Positions 1-8,539 of a stretch of 64,000 nt of DNA are shown here, one piece after another. Source of the stretch: Bremerella sp. JC817 (GTDB lineage Bacteria; Planctomycetota; Planctomycetia; Pirellulales; Pirellulaceae); assembly GCF_040718835.1 (NCBI RefSeq), contig NZ_JBFEFG010000280.1:248001-312000 (forward strand), written 5' to 3'. A program made the translations under genes and the position numbers. The stretch's first letter is position 1. The number at the start of each line of letters is the position of its first letter. Under the pieces are notes generated by a model. The model saw only the letters and a program-made list of their open reading frames with translations, searched no databases and had not been told where the DNA came from.

Positions 1-375
1 GAGCACGACGCGTACGAAGCGAAGAAGCATCCGCGTCCAACCGAAGAGCAACTGGTGCACCTCGCCCGGGAAGGCATTCCGAAGCCGCTCCCGTCGGGTA
101 GCCTCGATCAGGTCGCCGGTACGGTCAACTGGCCAGAACTGCTGCAATACCCCGAGTTTGCCGAGGATCGCAAGCAGATCGAAACCATGCTGAAATTCAA
201 AACCGATCATGGCTCGCTCGGAGCCCAGCAGTCGGCACAGTTCACGCAGGCGGTCGAAGACATGGCCGTGATCCTGAAGCGTGGCATCTCGAAGGTTCCG
301 CCTCAGAAGTACATGGAGTCGTACGACTTCCTGAAGAGCCTTCTCTATTCGACCACGCAGAACCAACTGCCGTAA
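1..375 (+). CDS. C-terminal part of an unknown protein
   Basis: The reading frame is open from base 1 and ends with TAA, so this is the 3' end of a gene that begins before the window. The visible 124 residues are charged, with no membrane segment and no motif I recognise; a Met at base 55 is probably internal, because the frame stays coding-like upstream of it. It lies 39 bases before the HEAT-repeat gene on the same strand, so the two may be co-transcribed. Function unknown; only the tail can be judged. Confidence 0.7.
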   Translation, partial: EHDAYEAKKHPRPTEEQLVHLAREGIPKPLPSGSLDQVAGTVNWPELLQYPEFAEDRKQIETMLKFKTDHGSLGAQQSAQFTQAVEDMAVILKRGISKVPPQKYMESYDFLKSLLYSTTQNQLP

Positions 376-414
376 GCATCCCGCACACTCAGCCACACTT
401 GGAGATAACGCGTC

Positions 415-1956
415 GTGAAACGCTCATTTTTTGCCTTTGCTCTGCTGCTGGTAGCCGTGTCGTTTGGCTCGGTCTCGGCAGCAACTGTTGAACAATCGAT
501 TGAAAACCTGAAGTCGACCGACGAAGCGACTCGCATCGCGGCGATTCAAGAGCTCGGCTCGCTCGGCGACAAGGCTGCTTCGGCCGTCACTCCGCTGACC
601 TCGCTGCTGCAAGATACTTCGCCGCAAGTTGCCGCACAGGCCGCCCATGCCCTCGGCCAGATTGGTGTCGCCGACGACACCACCCTGGAAGGCTTGTTGG
701 CGCTGACCGGTTCGCAAGATCCACAAGTTCGCCGCGAAGCGATCTCGGCTCTGTATGCGCTGCATCCTGGCCACGAAAAGATGTTGCCGATCTTCGCCAA
801 GCTGCTGGGCGATGCCGATCCAGCTGTTCGCTTGCGCGTGATGAACGCCCTGACCGAAACCGGCAAGCCAGCCGTCCCCGAACTGATCGCTGCTCTGAAG
901 AGCGAGAAGGGTGCCTTGTGGGCTTGCTTGATCTTGCGTGAACTTGGCCCAGAGGCTTCGGACGCCGCTCCGGAACTCGCCAAGGTGCTGACCACCGGCA
1001 AGGGTGCGTTGAAGCGTGAAGCGCTGCTGGCCCTGGCCACGATGCCGAAGGCTGCCACTGCCTTTACAGATGCTATCGTCAAGTGTCTGGACGATCCAAC
1101 GCTGGCCGTTTCGGCTACCTACGCCTTGGGTCGCATGGGCACCATGTCGCCAGAAGTCGAAGCGAAGATCAAAGCTAACGTCGAAAGCAAAGACAAGCTG
1201 CTGGGCACGATGAGTGCCTGGGCTCTGGCCTTCACCCATCCCGACAACGAAGCCTTCAAGCAAGATGCCGTTCATCGTCTGGCTCAAGGGGTTGGTTCGT
1301 CCAACGCGATCATCCGTGCCATGTCGGCCCAGGGACTGATTTCGCTGCAGGCCAAGCCAGAAACGCTGAAGGCCGAACTGCAAGATCCCCTGAACGATGC
1401 TGGCGAACCGGTTGTCAGCAACGCCATGGGCTTGCTCTCCACGATGGGTCCTTCGGCCGTCGATTACTTGATCGCCGCCTTGAAGCACCCAAGCACGCGT
1501 TTCGATGCGATCGCGATCCTGGGTAGCCTCGGCAAAGACGGTGCTCCGGCAACGTCGAATCTGATCGCCTTGATCAACGACGAAAACCCACGCGTTGCCA
1601 ACCAGGCAGTCGTGGCTCTGGGAAACATTGGTCCTGCCGCCAAGGCTGCCACGCCCGAGCTGACGAAGTCGCTCGAATCGGGCGAAGGTTCGATCGCTCA
1701 TAATTCGGCCTTGGCCCTGGGACGTATCGGTCCTGATGCGGTCGAAGCGAAAGCTACCCTGCTGAAGGTCATGCAGAATCACTCCGATCCTGCCATGCAG
1801 CTTTCGTGTGCATGGGCCTTGCTGAAGGTCGACAGCGACTCGGCTGCGACCCGCGAAGCAGTCCTGCCAGTGCTGAAGGACGCCATGAAGTCGGACAACC
1901 CCATCATTCAGAATGCCGCCAAAGAAATGCTCGGCAAGCTGAACGGCGCGATGTAA
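415..1956 (+). CDS. Secreted HEAT-repeat protein
   Basis: 513 residues starting at GTG, with a GGAGATAA ribosome site 8 bases upstream. Residues 1-22 form a signal peptide (KR, a hydrophobic run, then VSAA). The rest is a regular series of about 30-35 residue helical repeats with PBS-lyase/HEAT signatures such as VAAQAAHALGQIG, VRREAISALYAL and VANQAVVALGNIGPAA, giving an alpha-solenoid likely to act as a binding scaffold in the periplasm. No catalytic motif is visible. It is followed directly by a strong terminator, so it ends its transcription unit. The partner is unknown. The 518-residue frame on the opposite strand is a shadow of this gene. Confidence 0.85.
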   Translation: MKRSFFAFALLLVAVSFGSVSAATVEQSIENLKSTDEATRIAAIQELGSLGDKAASAVTPLTSLLQDTSPQVAAQAAHALGQIGVADDTTLEGLLALTGSQDPQVRREAISALYALHPGHEKMLPIFAKLLGDADPAVRLRVMNALTETGKPAVPELIAALKSEKGALWACLILRELGPEASDAAPELAKVLTTGKGALKREALLALATMPKAATAFTDAIVKCLDDPTLAVSATYALGRMGTMSPEVEAKIKANVESKDKLLGTMSAWALAFTHPDNEAFKQDAVHRLAQGVGSSNAIIRAMSAQGLISLQAKPETLKAELQDPLNDAGEPVVSNAMGLLSTMGPSAVDYLIAALKHPSTRFDAIAILGSLGKDGAPATSNLIALINDENPRVANQAVVALGNIGPAAKAATPELTKSLESGEGSIAHNSALALGRIGPDAVEAKATLLKVMQNHSDPAMQLSCAWALLKVDSDSAATREAVLPVLKDAMKSDNPIIQNAAKEMLGKLNGAM

Positions 1957-1979
1957 TCGCGTTCGATTACAAACCAGCA

Positions 1980-2016
1980 AAACGGCACGTCATCCCAGGA
2001 TGACGTGCCGTTTTTT
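1980..2016 (+). terminator. Rho-independent terminator after the HEAT gene
   Basis: A 14-bp perfect stem (1981-1994 with 1999-2012, loop CCAG) is followed by a run of T. It begins 24 bases after the HEAT-repeat stop codon. The other strand has a shorter T run, so weak termination in that direction is also possible. Confidence 0.9.
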
Positions 2017-2121
2017 GTTTCTTGAATCGATCGAAGCCGCCAGGTAGCTCGCCGCCTGAGCTCGGTCGTGGAATGCTCGGGTCACGACCCAGCCCAGAAC
2101 GGCGATAACCTGACTCACTAG

Positions 2122-2652
2122 TTAGGCGGACTCGACGATTCCGGCCTCTTGCACCACCTGGGCTAACCATTGCTCGATACGTTCGTCAGTGAGATCCCAC
2201 TGGTTGTCATCGTCCAAGCCAAGTCCGATGAAGTGGGTATCGTCGTAAAGGGCCTGAGAGTCGTCGAACTCGTAGCCGGCGTTCGACCAAACCCCGATTA
2301 TTTCCGGCGAACCCAACCGACGAATCGTCTGCCAAAGCTCCCCCATCGCGTCGAGGTAGTTGTCGGGATAGCCAACGGCGTCTCCCATGCCGAAGAAGGC
2401 GACCTTCTTACCGGTCAGGTCTAAGCCTTCAAGCTTCGGCAGAAGGCTGGCCCAGTCATCCTGCATTTCGCCGACGTTCCAAGTCGAAACGCCGAACAAC
2501 AACAGATCGTGTTTCAGCAGATCTTGCGGGCTGGCTTTGTACACATCGACCACGTCGGTCACGCAGTCGCCAAGCAGTTCCTTCATCTTCTTCGCGGCCC
2601 CTTCGGTGTTTCCGGTGGTCGAGCCGTAGAAGATTGCCATCGAGATATCCAT
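2122..2652 (-). CDS. Flavodoxin (long-chain type)
   Basis: 176 residues, the length of long-chain flavodoxins such as FldA. FMN-binding electron carrier that usually replaces ferredoxin when iron is short. The N-terminal phosphate-binding loop GSTTGNT (residues 10-16) follows beta-strand AIFYG. STWNVGEMQDDW matches the first FMN-stacking loop, and the GMGDAVGYPDNYLDAMG segment matches the second. It lies 42 bases downstream of a TPR-protein gene on the same strand, in an apparent operon whose promoter carries a Fur-like palindrome, in keeping with iron-starvation control. An alternative start at Met5 (MAIFYG) is possible. No frame problem is seen. Confidence 0.92.
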   Translation of the reverse strand: MDISMAIFYGSTTGNTEGAAKKMKELLGDCVTDVVDVYKASPQDLLKHDLLLFGVSTWNVGEMQDDWASLLPKLEGLDLTGKKVAFFGMGDAVGYPDNYLDAMGELWQTIRRLGSPEIIGVWSNAGYEFDDSQALYDDTHFIGLGLDDDNQWDLTDERIEQWLAQVVQEAGIVESA

Positions 2653-2694
2653 GGTTATTTCTCTTGTCTCTTGTTCTAAGGGAAGGGCAGGGGA

Positions 2695-3438
2695 CTACGC
2701 GTCGCGCGATGGTTGCGACGCACCAAGACGCTCGCGACAAACCGACGCCCGACGATTGTCTCCGGCATCGTTGAAGATCTGAGCGAGTCGCTTGAGGCAG
2801 CACGCACACTTCAGCGACGCCAGTTCATCGAGACTAGCGTCGGCCACCGCCAGGTAAGCCTGCTGCGTCTTGTTCTGTCGCGTCAGCACGGTCACCAACG
2901 CGACACGGTAGAAGAAGATCTGCGGTGCCATGGCAATCACGCCCACCAGGATCGGTTCGATCAGCTCGGCCGGGTAACCAGCCTTCGACATATAGAACGC
3001 CACTCCATACCGGGCGTTGTGCGAGTCAGGCTCGACATGGCAGGCTCGCTGACAGACATCAGCCGCCAAGGCAAACTGCCCCACCATCCCCAAACCGCGA
3101 GCGAGCCGCGCGAGGACTTCGCCATCGAGGATCGGCAACTGGGCCAGGTGGCAATAGACATCGACCGCCAGCTCAGGCTGATCGATCTGGGCATAGCAAT
3201 CGGCCAGGGCCAACTGGCCAGAAATCGAAAGCCCTTGCAGCGACAACGCGTACTCAAGAGCCTCTTTTCCGGGGGCGAAGTCGCACAATGCGTGGCACAG
3301 CACTCCTTTCAGCTCCCAGCCCGATGGATCATCGGGCTGGGTCTTTAAGTGGAGGGCCAACGTGTCGACGGCCTCTACGTAACTTCCCTGGTAGTAATAA
3401 AATAAAGCCTGATGAAAGGCACTTTCGGTCGGGACCAT
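2695..3438 (-). CDS. TPR-repeat protein upstream of flavodoxin
   Basis: 247 residues from the ATG at 3438 (MVPTESAF), which has AGGCGAG upstream; the frame is open for 35 more codons, but that extension reads as non-coding. The protein consists of tandem helical hairpins typical of tetratricopeptide repeats (ALFYYYQGSYVEAVDTLALHL, ALADCYAQIDQPELAVDVY, LARGLGMVGQFALAADV). There is no signal peptide, so it is probably cytoplasmic. A CACC cysteine pair sits near residue 215. It is the first gene of a two-gene unit with flavodoxin. A link to flavodoxin function or iron stress is inferred from position only. Confidence 0.8.
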   Translation of the reverse strand: MVPTESAFHQALFYYYQGSYVEAVDTLALHLKTQPDDPSGWELKGVLCHALCDFAPGKEALEYALSLQGLSISGQLALADCYAQIDQPELAVDVYCHLAQLPILDGEVLARLARGLGMVGQFALAADVCQRACHVEPDSHNARYGVAFYMSKAGYPAELIEPILVGVIAMAPQIFFYRVALVTVLTRQNKTQQAYLAVADASLDELASLKCACCLKRLAQIFNDAGDNRRASVCRERLGASQPSRDA

Positions 3439-3610
3439 TTCGTTCTCGCCTGAATGGAGTATCGAAAGGGAAAGCGGTTCGTTCCCGCTGCCAGGCAGCC
3501 CAAAAGAAGAACACGCAGCCAAGAGACTGGGGCGGACAATCAAGGCAAAAGAAGCCTTTGGGTCACGTCCCGGTGGCTAGCGAACGGCACCAAACCGCGG
3601 CAGCTTGCTA

Positions 3611-3634
3611 TAGATACTGAGTCTCAGTTGCATT
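3611..3634 (-). promoter_or_regulatory. Fur-like operator
   Basis: Read on the minus strand this contains the perfect palindrome ACTGAGACTCAGT (3616-3628) inside a TGCA-ACTGAG-A-CTCAGT-AT context. It resembles Fur boxes of the TGAGA/TCTCA class. It directly follows the -10 element of the TPR-flavodoxin promoter and so would cover the transcription start. Flavodoxin is a classic Fur target. Identification as Fur rather than another dimeric repressor is inference. Confidence 0.6.
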
Positions 3635-3635
3635 C

Positions 3636-3664
3636 ATTCTAGCGGTGTCCCTACGACAGGGCAA
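3636..3664 (-). promoter_or_regulatory. Sigma-70-type promoter of the TPR-flavodoxin unit
   Basis: On the minus strand TTGCCC (3659-3664) and TAGAAT (3636-3641) are separated by exactly 17 bases. Transcription would start near 3629, about 190 bases before the TPR start codon and inside the Fur-like palindrome. Confidence 0.55.
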
Positions 3665-3956
3665 TCCGTTTTCCTGGTTTTTAGCCGCCACCCCAGACGT
3701 GGCAGAGAGCTTTCAGGTCCCCTTTCCGTTGGTTCGACGCGACGATGTCGCCCCAGCCGACATGCCAGGCGACTCGATCGACATCCAGGCAGGAAATGGA
3801 GTCGAAAGAAGCCGATATCATTGCCCGGTACATCGTTTGCAAATGCCATCTGGTGATGATTGGCCGGCGGTTCTCTCACGCGGGCAAGTCGTCAGGAAGA
3901 GGCACCGAGACGCCCCCTTCAGGTATGAACTGGGGGCTGCAAAACGAAAGTCACGC

Positions 3957-5015
3957 ATGCATCGACGACAATGGCTGTCCCAATTCCTGGGAAGTGGAAT
4001 CGGGGCTGGGCTCCTGCTTGCTGGCCGTCCGGTATCGGTCTGGTCGGCGGATAATCCGATTCACAACGAGCCCGAAACGCAGAAGTCGATCCACAAGGGA
4101 ATTGCCTGGATGATCTCGGCCATCCAGCGAGACGGCACGGTCGGCACCGATCGCCTGTACGGGCCTGACCTCTCTTGCTCCGCGATCACTGGCCTCATGT
4201 TCCTTTCACAAGGAAGCACCCCGTACGGGGGTGAATACGCCAAGTATGCCCGAAAGGTTCTGCATGGCGTCCTCGATCAGATCGAGCATCGCCCCCTCGC
4301 CGGTACCAAGGTCCGCGAACGAACGCTGGTACAGCGTAAGATCGGAATGAATGCCGACGTCTTCTTTGCGACGCTGTTCCTCAGCGAGGTCTACTTCGAG
4401 GCGAACGAAGAGATCGACGTGATTCATGCTGCCCTGGCCAAGCTGGTCGATCACATCGGTCGCAGCCAACTGAAAGATGGCACGTGGGGAACGGAGAGTT
4501 GGGCACCGATCCTGGGAACGGTCCTCGGCTGGGAAAGCCTCCGTTCGGCAAGCTCAGCCGGCTTTCCGATTCATGCCTCCGCCGAGCGGGTTGGCGAGTC
4601 GCTGATCAAAGATCTTCGCAAACGGCCGAAAGAAGAGGATGGCTGGATGCATCACTTCTACAAAGAAGCCTCGAGCCTGCGGGTGCTTTACTCGATGGGT
4701 TATCGCGACGATCCTCACTTCCTCTCGTCCGCCGATAAGCTGTTGAAGCTGATCACGACCGATCGCCGGGCGTTTCAGTATGCCGGTGGTGAAGAATACC
4801 TGTCGTTTTACCTTGTCACGCAGTGCATGCTGATGGAACTCCAGCCGAGTTGGAAGCAGTGGTCACCAACGGTCCGCAAGGAACTTCTGCGAACGCAAAA
4901 CGCCGATGGCAGTTGGACCGGGCACCATTGCATCACCGACCGAACCTTCTGCACGGCGGCCGCTTTGTTGACGCTGCAAAGCACCAACCATCAGCTTGCG
5001 ATCTCTGACCTATGA
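3957..5015 (+). CDS. Tat-exported alpha/alpha-toroid protein (prenyltransferase/terpene-cyclase-like fold)
   Basis: 352 residues from ATG 3957. The start is chosen because it opens a twin-arginine signal (MHRRQW, then a hydrophobic stretch ending VSVWSA); 104 open codons upstream lack export or domain character. The mature part has repeated toroid helices with the QxDGTxG / NADGSWTG pattern (AIQRDGTVG, QLKDGTWG, TQNADGSWTG) of the squalene-hopene-cyclase/prenyltransferase superfamily. No DxDD cyclase motif is seen, so it is probably not a terpene cyclase; planctomycetes carry many such exported toroid proteins of unknown role. Its TGA overlaps the ATG of the next, related gene, which implies translational coupling. 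Confidence 0.8.
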   Translation: MHRRQWLSQFLGSGIGAGLLLAGRPVSVWSADNPIHNEPETQKSIHKGIAWMISAIQRDGTVGTDRLYGPDLSCSAITGLMFLSQGSTPYGGEYAKYARKVLHGVLDQIEHRPLAGTKVRERTLVQRKIGMNADVFFATLFLSEVYFEANEEIDVIHAALAKLVDHIGRSQLKDGTWGTESWAPILGTVLGWESLRSASSAGFPIHASAERVGESLIKDLRKRPKEEDGWMHHFYKEASSLRVLYSMGYRDDPHFLSSADKLLKLITTDRRAFQYAGGEEYLSFYLVTQCMLMELQPSWKQWSPTVRKELLRTQNADGSWTGHHCITDRTFCTAAALLTLQSTNHQLAISDL

Positions 5016-6169
5016 TCGCCCGTCGTCGATTCGTGGGCGGGCTGATCGGTTCGCTGCTGCTTCCCGCCGTACGGCTGCATTCCGCACCGAAAGCAACCAC
5101 CATCGCGGCAGCCCGATCGCAAGGTCTGGCCTGGCTGCTTTCGCAACAAGCCGGCAGCGGCGGCTGGCACTCGCGGACCTATGGTAACTTACGCGAAGGG
5201 ATCGGGCTGACGTCGCTCGTCTTAAAGGCGATCGCATCCACCGGGTCCCAAGTCCCGGACGATGCATGGCAAGCGGCCCTCGCCGCAGGTCGGCGTGGCG
5301 TGAACTTTCTGATGCGTCGCCAAGATTCGCATGGCCTGGTCTGCGGCCCCAACGGAGAAACCGATCAGCCGATCTATGCCACGGCACTGCTGCTTGAAGC
5401 GGCGGCGATCGTGCCGGAGTGGGAGCTTTCGGAGTCTCTGCGTGCGAAGCTTATTGCAGCACTGTGGGATGCCCAGTTTGGCCCAGCTGCTGGCTGTCAG
5501 CCGAAGGACGAAGAGTTCGGTGGCTGGGGTCCCTTGCCGCCGGAACGATCGGCCCGTCTGCCAGGCGACAGCGCGAACATCGCGGTGACCGCTCATGTGT
5601 TGTCGGTGCTGAGGCAATACGATGCCTTGCCAGAAGAGACCAACGCCAGGGCGCGCACGTTCATCGATCGCTGCCGAGGCCGCGACGGGTTTGGGTTCGT
5701 TCCGCCGGCGGATTCCCCCCTCAACAAAGCAGGCATGGTGGAGTCCGACGGCAAGCCAGACGTCGCGGCCGGTTACCCTTCGGCCACATGCGATGGCTGG
5801 CTGGCGATGCAGGCCACTGGGCTGTTTGCGTCGGCTGAACTTCGCCAGGCGTTCGAGCAGTATCTGGCGATGCCACTTCCCTCGGTGGCGGAAGATCTTC
5901 CGGAAAGAGCATCGCGAGCCAGGCAGCAATTGGCTGGGCTGTGGTTCTACCACGCGGCAAGAGCAAGCGAAGTTGCGAAAAGAATATCGTTACCCAAGCT
6001 TTCGCAGAAGCGGGAACAACTTCGAGAGCGGCTTCTATCGCAGCAGCAGGATAATGGTTCCTGGCAGAATGCGATCGCCACGATGCGAGAAGACGATCCG
6101 TTGGTGGCGACGTCTATGGCAGTGATCGCACTTCAAGAGATGATGCCGCCGGAGAAGGTAAGCCCTTAG
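5012..6169 (+). CDS. Second Tat-exported alpha/alpha-toroid protein
   Basis: 385 residues; its ATG overlaps the stop of the previous gene (ATGA). Twin-arginine signal MIARRRFVGGLIGSLLLPA, cut near LHSA. Toroid repeats with QQAGSGGWHSR, RRQDSHGLV, QQDNGSWQNAIATM and a central EEFGGWG segment. It is related in fold to the upstream protein but clearly diverged, consistent with an old duplication or a heteromeric pair. No DxDD motif and no Zn-binding farnesyltransferase signature is evident. The 3' end overlaps the convergent small membrane gene by 4 bases. Confidence 0.8.
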   Translation: MIARRRFVGGLIGSLLLPAVRLHSAPKATTIAAARSQGLAWLLSQQAGSGGWHSRTYGNLREGIGLTSLVLKAIASTGSQVPDDAWQAALAAGRRGVNFLMRRQDSHGLVCGPNGETDQPIYATALLLEAAAIVPEWELSESLRAKLIAALWDAQFGPAAGCQPKDEEFGGWGPLPPERSARLPGDSANIAVTAHVLSVLRQYDALPEETNARARTFIDRCRGRDGFGFVPPADSPLNKAGMVESDGKPDVAAGYPSATCDGWLAMQATGLFASAELRQAFEQYLAMPLPSVAEDLPERASRARQQLAGLWFYHAARASEVAKRISLPKLSQKREQLRERLLSQQQDNGSWQNAIATMREDDPLVATSMAVIALQEMMPPEKVSP

Positions 6170-6399
6170 GTGGTTGGGTCGTGGCGGCGTCGAGCAAGAG
6201 AGGCCTGGCGAAAGCCATCTTCGACTAGCAGTGTCAGCATACCGATCGCGACACATACGGGTACGACGAAGGCCCAACTGATGCCGGTACCCCAGGTCAA
6301 TGCGACCCCGGACAGTGCTACACATGCGACACGTACCGCTACCCACCAGGCAACGGCCAGAAACGATACGCTGGTAACGAACTTCGAAATTAAGCGTTT
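6166..6399 (-). CDS. Small two-helix membrane protein
   Basis: 77 residues from ATG 6399 (MKRLISKF); the frame extends 21 codons further upstream but without a good start. Two hydrophobic segments (about residues 8-32 and 36-58) are separated by a short glycine/tryptophan loop, followed by a basic tail. It lies 87 bases downstream of the DUF1559 operon on the same strand and could be its last gene. No family recognised. Confidence 0.55.
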   Translation of the reverse strand, partial: KRLISKFVTSVSFLAVAWWVAVRVACVALSGVALTWGTGISWAFVVPVCVAIGMLTLLVEDGFRQASLARRRHDPTT

Positions 6400-6486
6400 C
6401 ATCACAGGCAGTCTCACAGAGAGAACTTCAACCAACTGCCCCAGCTCAAATATAGTCTGCAATCGCCCTGGAAGTTGAAGTTCCGA

Positions 6487-7515
6487 TTATTCCGTCACCG
6501 GCGACTCGCCAGCGATGCTTCCCATCGCTCCCCACACTCCATAAGGGCTTACGCCTGGCATATCCGTCACAATCGGCCCCTGCGAGAGGTTGCCGGTATC
6601 GATGTCGTCGTTCACTGCATTGCTCGATCCATCGGCCATCAAGAGGTAGCTTATCCCTCCATGAACACTGCCGACGGTATAGAGCCCATCGACGGCCGCG
6701 TTCCCTTCGACGGCACAGCTTACTTTGTTGGGTGCCAGGATCGTATTGACCATCGCTGGTCCCGCCGCACCATCAGCCCAGCGATAGCCACGCGTCTGAG
6801 GATGATCCGACCAGGGCCGATCTTGCGGCAACTGATCGCAGAGGATCGGACTGGCGAGAAACTCGACCGGATGATCGACGGTGATCTTGCCGACCTGTGC
6901 CTCCGCCAACATCACCGTCGCGGCGGTTCCATCGCGGAAGTCTGTGAACCGGGTCGTTCTTCCGGGAGCGAACGCCCCGCGTGGTGGCTGACCTTGGCCA
7001 TAGATATCGGTCGTATCGCCAACGGAAAACATGTAGTTGACTACCAGGCGGTCCTCATCATCGGATCGTCTCAAGCCAATCTCGGAAGGACACTGCAGCA
7101 GGTCGAGTTGCGTTTGCCAGGGCGGGTAGTCTTCGTTCCAAGGCTCTGGTCCCCAAGCTGGATACTCGGAACCGCCGATCTCCATCGGCTGGGCAATTTG
7201 CTGATAGATGGCCTCTTGCTCGACAAACGGCAGCAGCGCCACCATTCCGCTGATTCGCCGCTGGTTGTCTTCAGTTCCGAAGCAGCAATCGGGCAGATGC
7301 CCATGCGTCATGTGATAGTTGTGCAGGGCGAGTCCAAGTTCCTTCAGATTGTTTTGGCACTGCATCCGGCGCGCCCCTTCCCGCGACTGGCGGACCGCAG
7401 GCAGCATCAGAGCAATCAAGACAGCAATGATCGCCACGACCACCAGCAACTCTACCCAAGTGAAACCGGAGGGAGCGTGACTTCGCCGTTGATCTCGATT
7501 AGTAGTTTCTAGCAT
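6487..7515 (-). CDS. DUF1559 pilin-like protein (third of a coupled trio)
   Basis: 342 residues. The N-terminus has the type IV prepilin-like signal [20 protein letters not shown] with Glu at mature position 5, then the DUF1559 core [26 protein letters not shown]. The C-terminus keeps the family pattern with SVHGG and MADGS. Such proteins are thought to be anchored by the N-terminal helix with an exposed beta-rich domain; their role in planctomycetes is unknown. Its start lies 17 bases inside the preceding DUF1559 gene, so translation is probably coupled. Of the three neighbours it has the most canonical signal. Confidence 0.88.
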   Translation of the reverse strand: MLETTNRDQRRSHAPSGFTWVELLVVVAIIAVLIALMLPAVRQSREGARRMQCQNNLKELGLALHNYHMTHGHLPDCCFGTEDNQRRISGMVALLPFVEQEAIYQQIAQPMEIGGSEYPAWGPEPWNEDYPPWQTQLDLLQCPSEIGLRRSDDEDRLVVNYMFSVGDTTDIYGQGQPPRGAFAPGRTTRFTDFRDGTAATVMLAEAQVGKITVDHPVEFLASPILCDQLPQDRPWSDHPQTRGYRWADGAAGPAMVNTILAPNKVSCAVEGNAAVDGLYTVGSVHGGISYLLMADGSSNAVNDDIDTGNLSQGPIVTDMPGVSPYGVWGAMGSIAGESPVTE

Positions 7516-8539
7516 CTAATTCCTCTTCTCCGGCAACGGTGCCCAGGGCTCCCCAGACACCATATGGATTGCGATTTCGACTCGCGCCGTCCGACTTCTG
7601 TTTGGCATTGATGTTCTCTGCAATGAAACGGGACGAACCATCCGCGAATAAAACCTGCGATCCTCCGACATGGTAACTGCCGGCCGAATAGATCCCGTCG
7701 ACTCCGTCGCTACCGCCGACGGCGCAGCTAGGTGCATTAGGGGGCAAGAGGGTGTTGAACATCGGCATGCCAGCAATGCCGTCTTCCCACAGCCAGCCCC
7801 GTCCCTGGGGATGCAACGCGACCTTCGGTAAATAGTACGGTGTCTTGGAATCGCGTGTTTGCCAACAGAGTCTTGGATCGTTCAACATGGCCCTGGGTTG
7901 ATCGATCGCGATCTGCCCTTGGAGGGCCAGTCCGCGAGGAATGGCGATTTCTCCCATCAAGATCGTATAGGACGTGCCATCTGTAAACTCTGTAAACTTT
8001 CGAGCGAGACTGCCACCAAAGGCTCCTGTTGCCTGGGAAGGCTCTGGCAGAATCTGAACCGAGTCACCGATACAAAACGCATAGTTCGTGGGATTACCTC
8101 CATGCACAAATCGACTTGCGGTGGGGCAAAGCAGTTGCTCGACCTTTAAGTTGTGCCAAGGCAACTGGGTTCGATCCTCCTGCTGTTGCATTTCCATGTT
8201 CTGCTCATAAAGATTCGATTGCTCCAGGTAAGGCAACAAGAGAACCAGCCCACTCATCCGTTCGAAGTTCCCTTCTTCGAGCGTGCGGTCGATCGAGTGC
8301 CCCATGATCGCCGGCGGAAATGTTCTGTACATGTCGTGATAGTTGTGCAGCGCGAGCCCTAGCTGCTTCAGGTGAAAAGCGCATGTCATTCTATAGCTGG
8401 CTTCTCGAGGATGACCTAACCCTGGCATAAGCAGGGCAAAGAGCAGCAGCAAAATAACGATCACCGCCAAGACTTCGACCCACGAGTAGCCCGATCGGGA
8501 ACAGCCAGGGAAGCATGTTTTTGGTGCATTAAAAATCAT
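7499..8539 (-). CDS. DUF1559 pilin-like protein (second of trio)
   Basis: 346 residues from ATG 8539, which has AAGAGA 8 bases upstream and overlaps the previous gene by 11 bases; an upstream Met at 8560 is less likely. The prepilin-like segment is diverged: [20 protein letters not shown], keeping Gly and Glu5. Core DUF1559 motif [22 protein letters not shown] and C-terminal [18 protein letters not shown] are intact. An unusually long N-terminal stretch ([16 protein letters not shown]) with two Cys precedes the helix. Confidence 0.86.
   Translation of the reverse strand: MIFNAPKTCFPGCSRSGYSWVEVLAVIVILLLLFALLMPGLGHPREASYRMTCAFHLKQLGLALHNYHDMYRTFPPAIMGHSIDRTLEEGNFERMSGLVLLLPYLEQSNLYEQNMEMQQQEDRTQLPWHNLKVEQLLCPTASRFVHGGNPTNYAFCIGDSVQILPEPSQATGAFGGSLARKFTEFTDGTSYTILMGEIAIPRGLALQGQIAIDQPRAMLNDPRLCWQTRDSKTPYYLPKVALHPQGRGWLWEDGIAGMPMFNTLLPPNAPSCAVGGSDGVDGIYSAGSYHVGGSQVLFADGSSRFIAENINAKQKSDGASRNRNPYGVWGALGTVAGEEELDARNY

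Larger units (their letters stand above)
3439..3956. other. 518-base divergent intergenic region
   Basis: Lies between the leftward TPR-flavodoxin unit and the rightward toroid pair. It holds a leftward promoter with a Fur-like palindrome around 3611-3664. The rest (3665-3956) contains open frames on both strands, including an in-frame extension of the rightward gene, but none has a convincing start or recognisable product. Confidence 0.5.

Noticed and set aside
424..1980. 518-codon minus-strand open frame over the HEAT gene
   Set aside because: Arg/Gln/Gly-rich translation with no family; it mirrors the clear HEAT-repeat gene on the plus strand.
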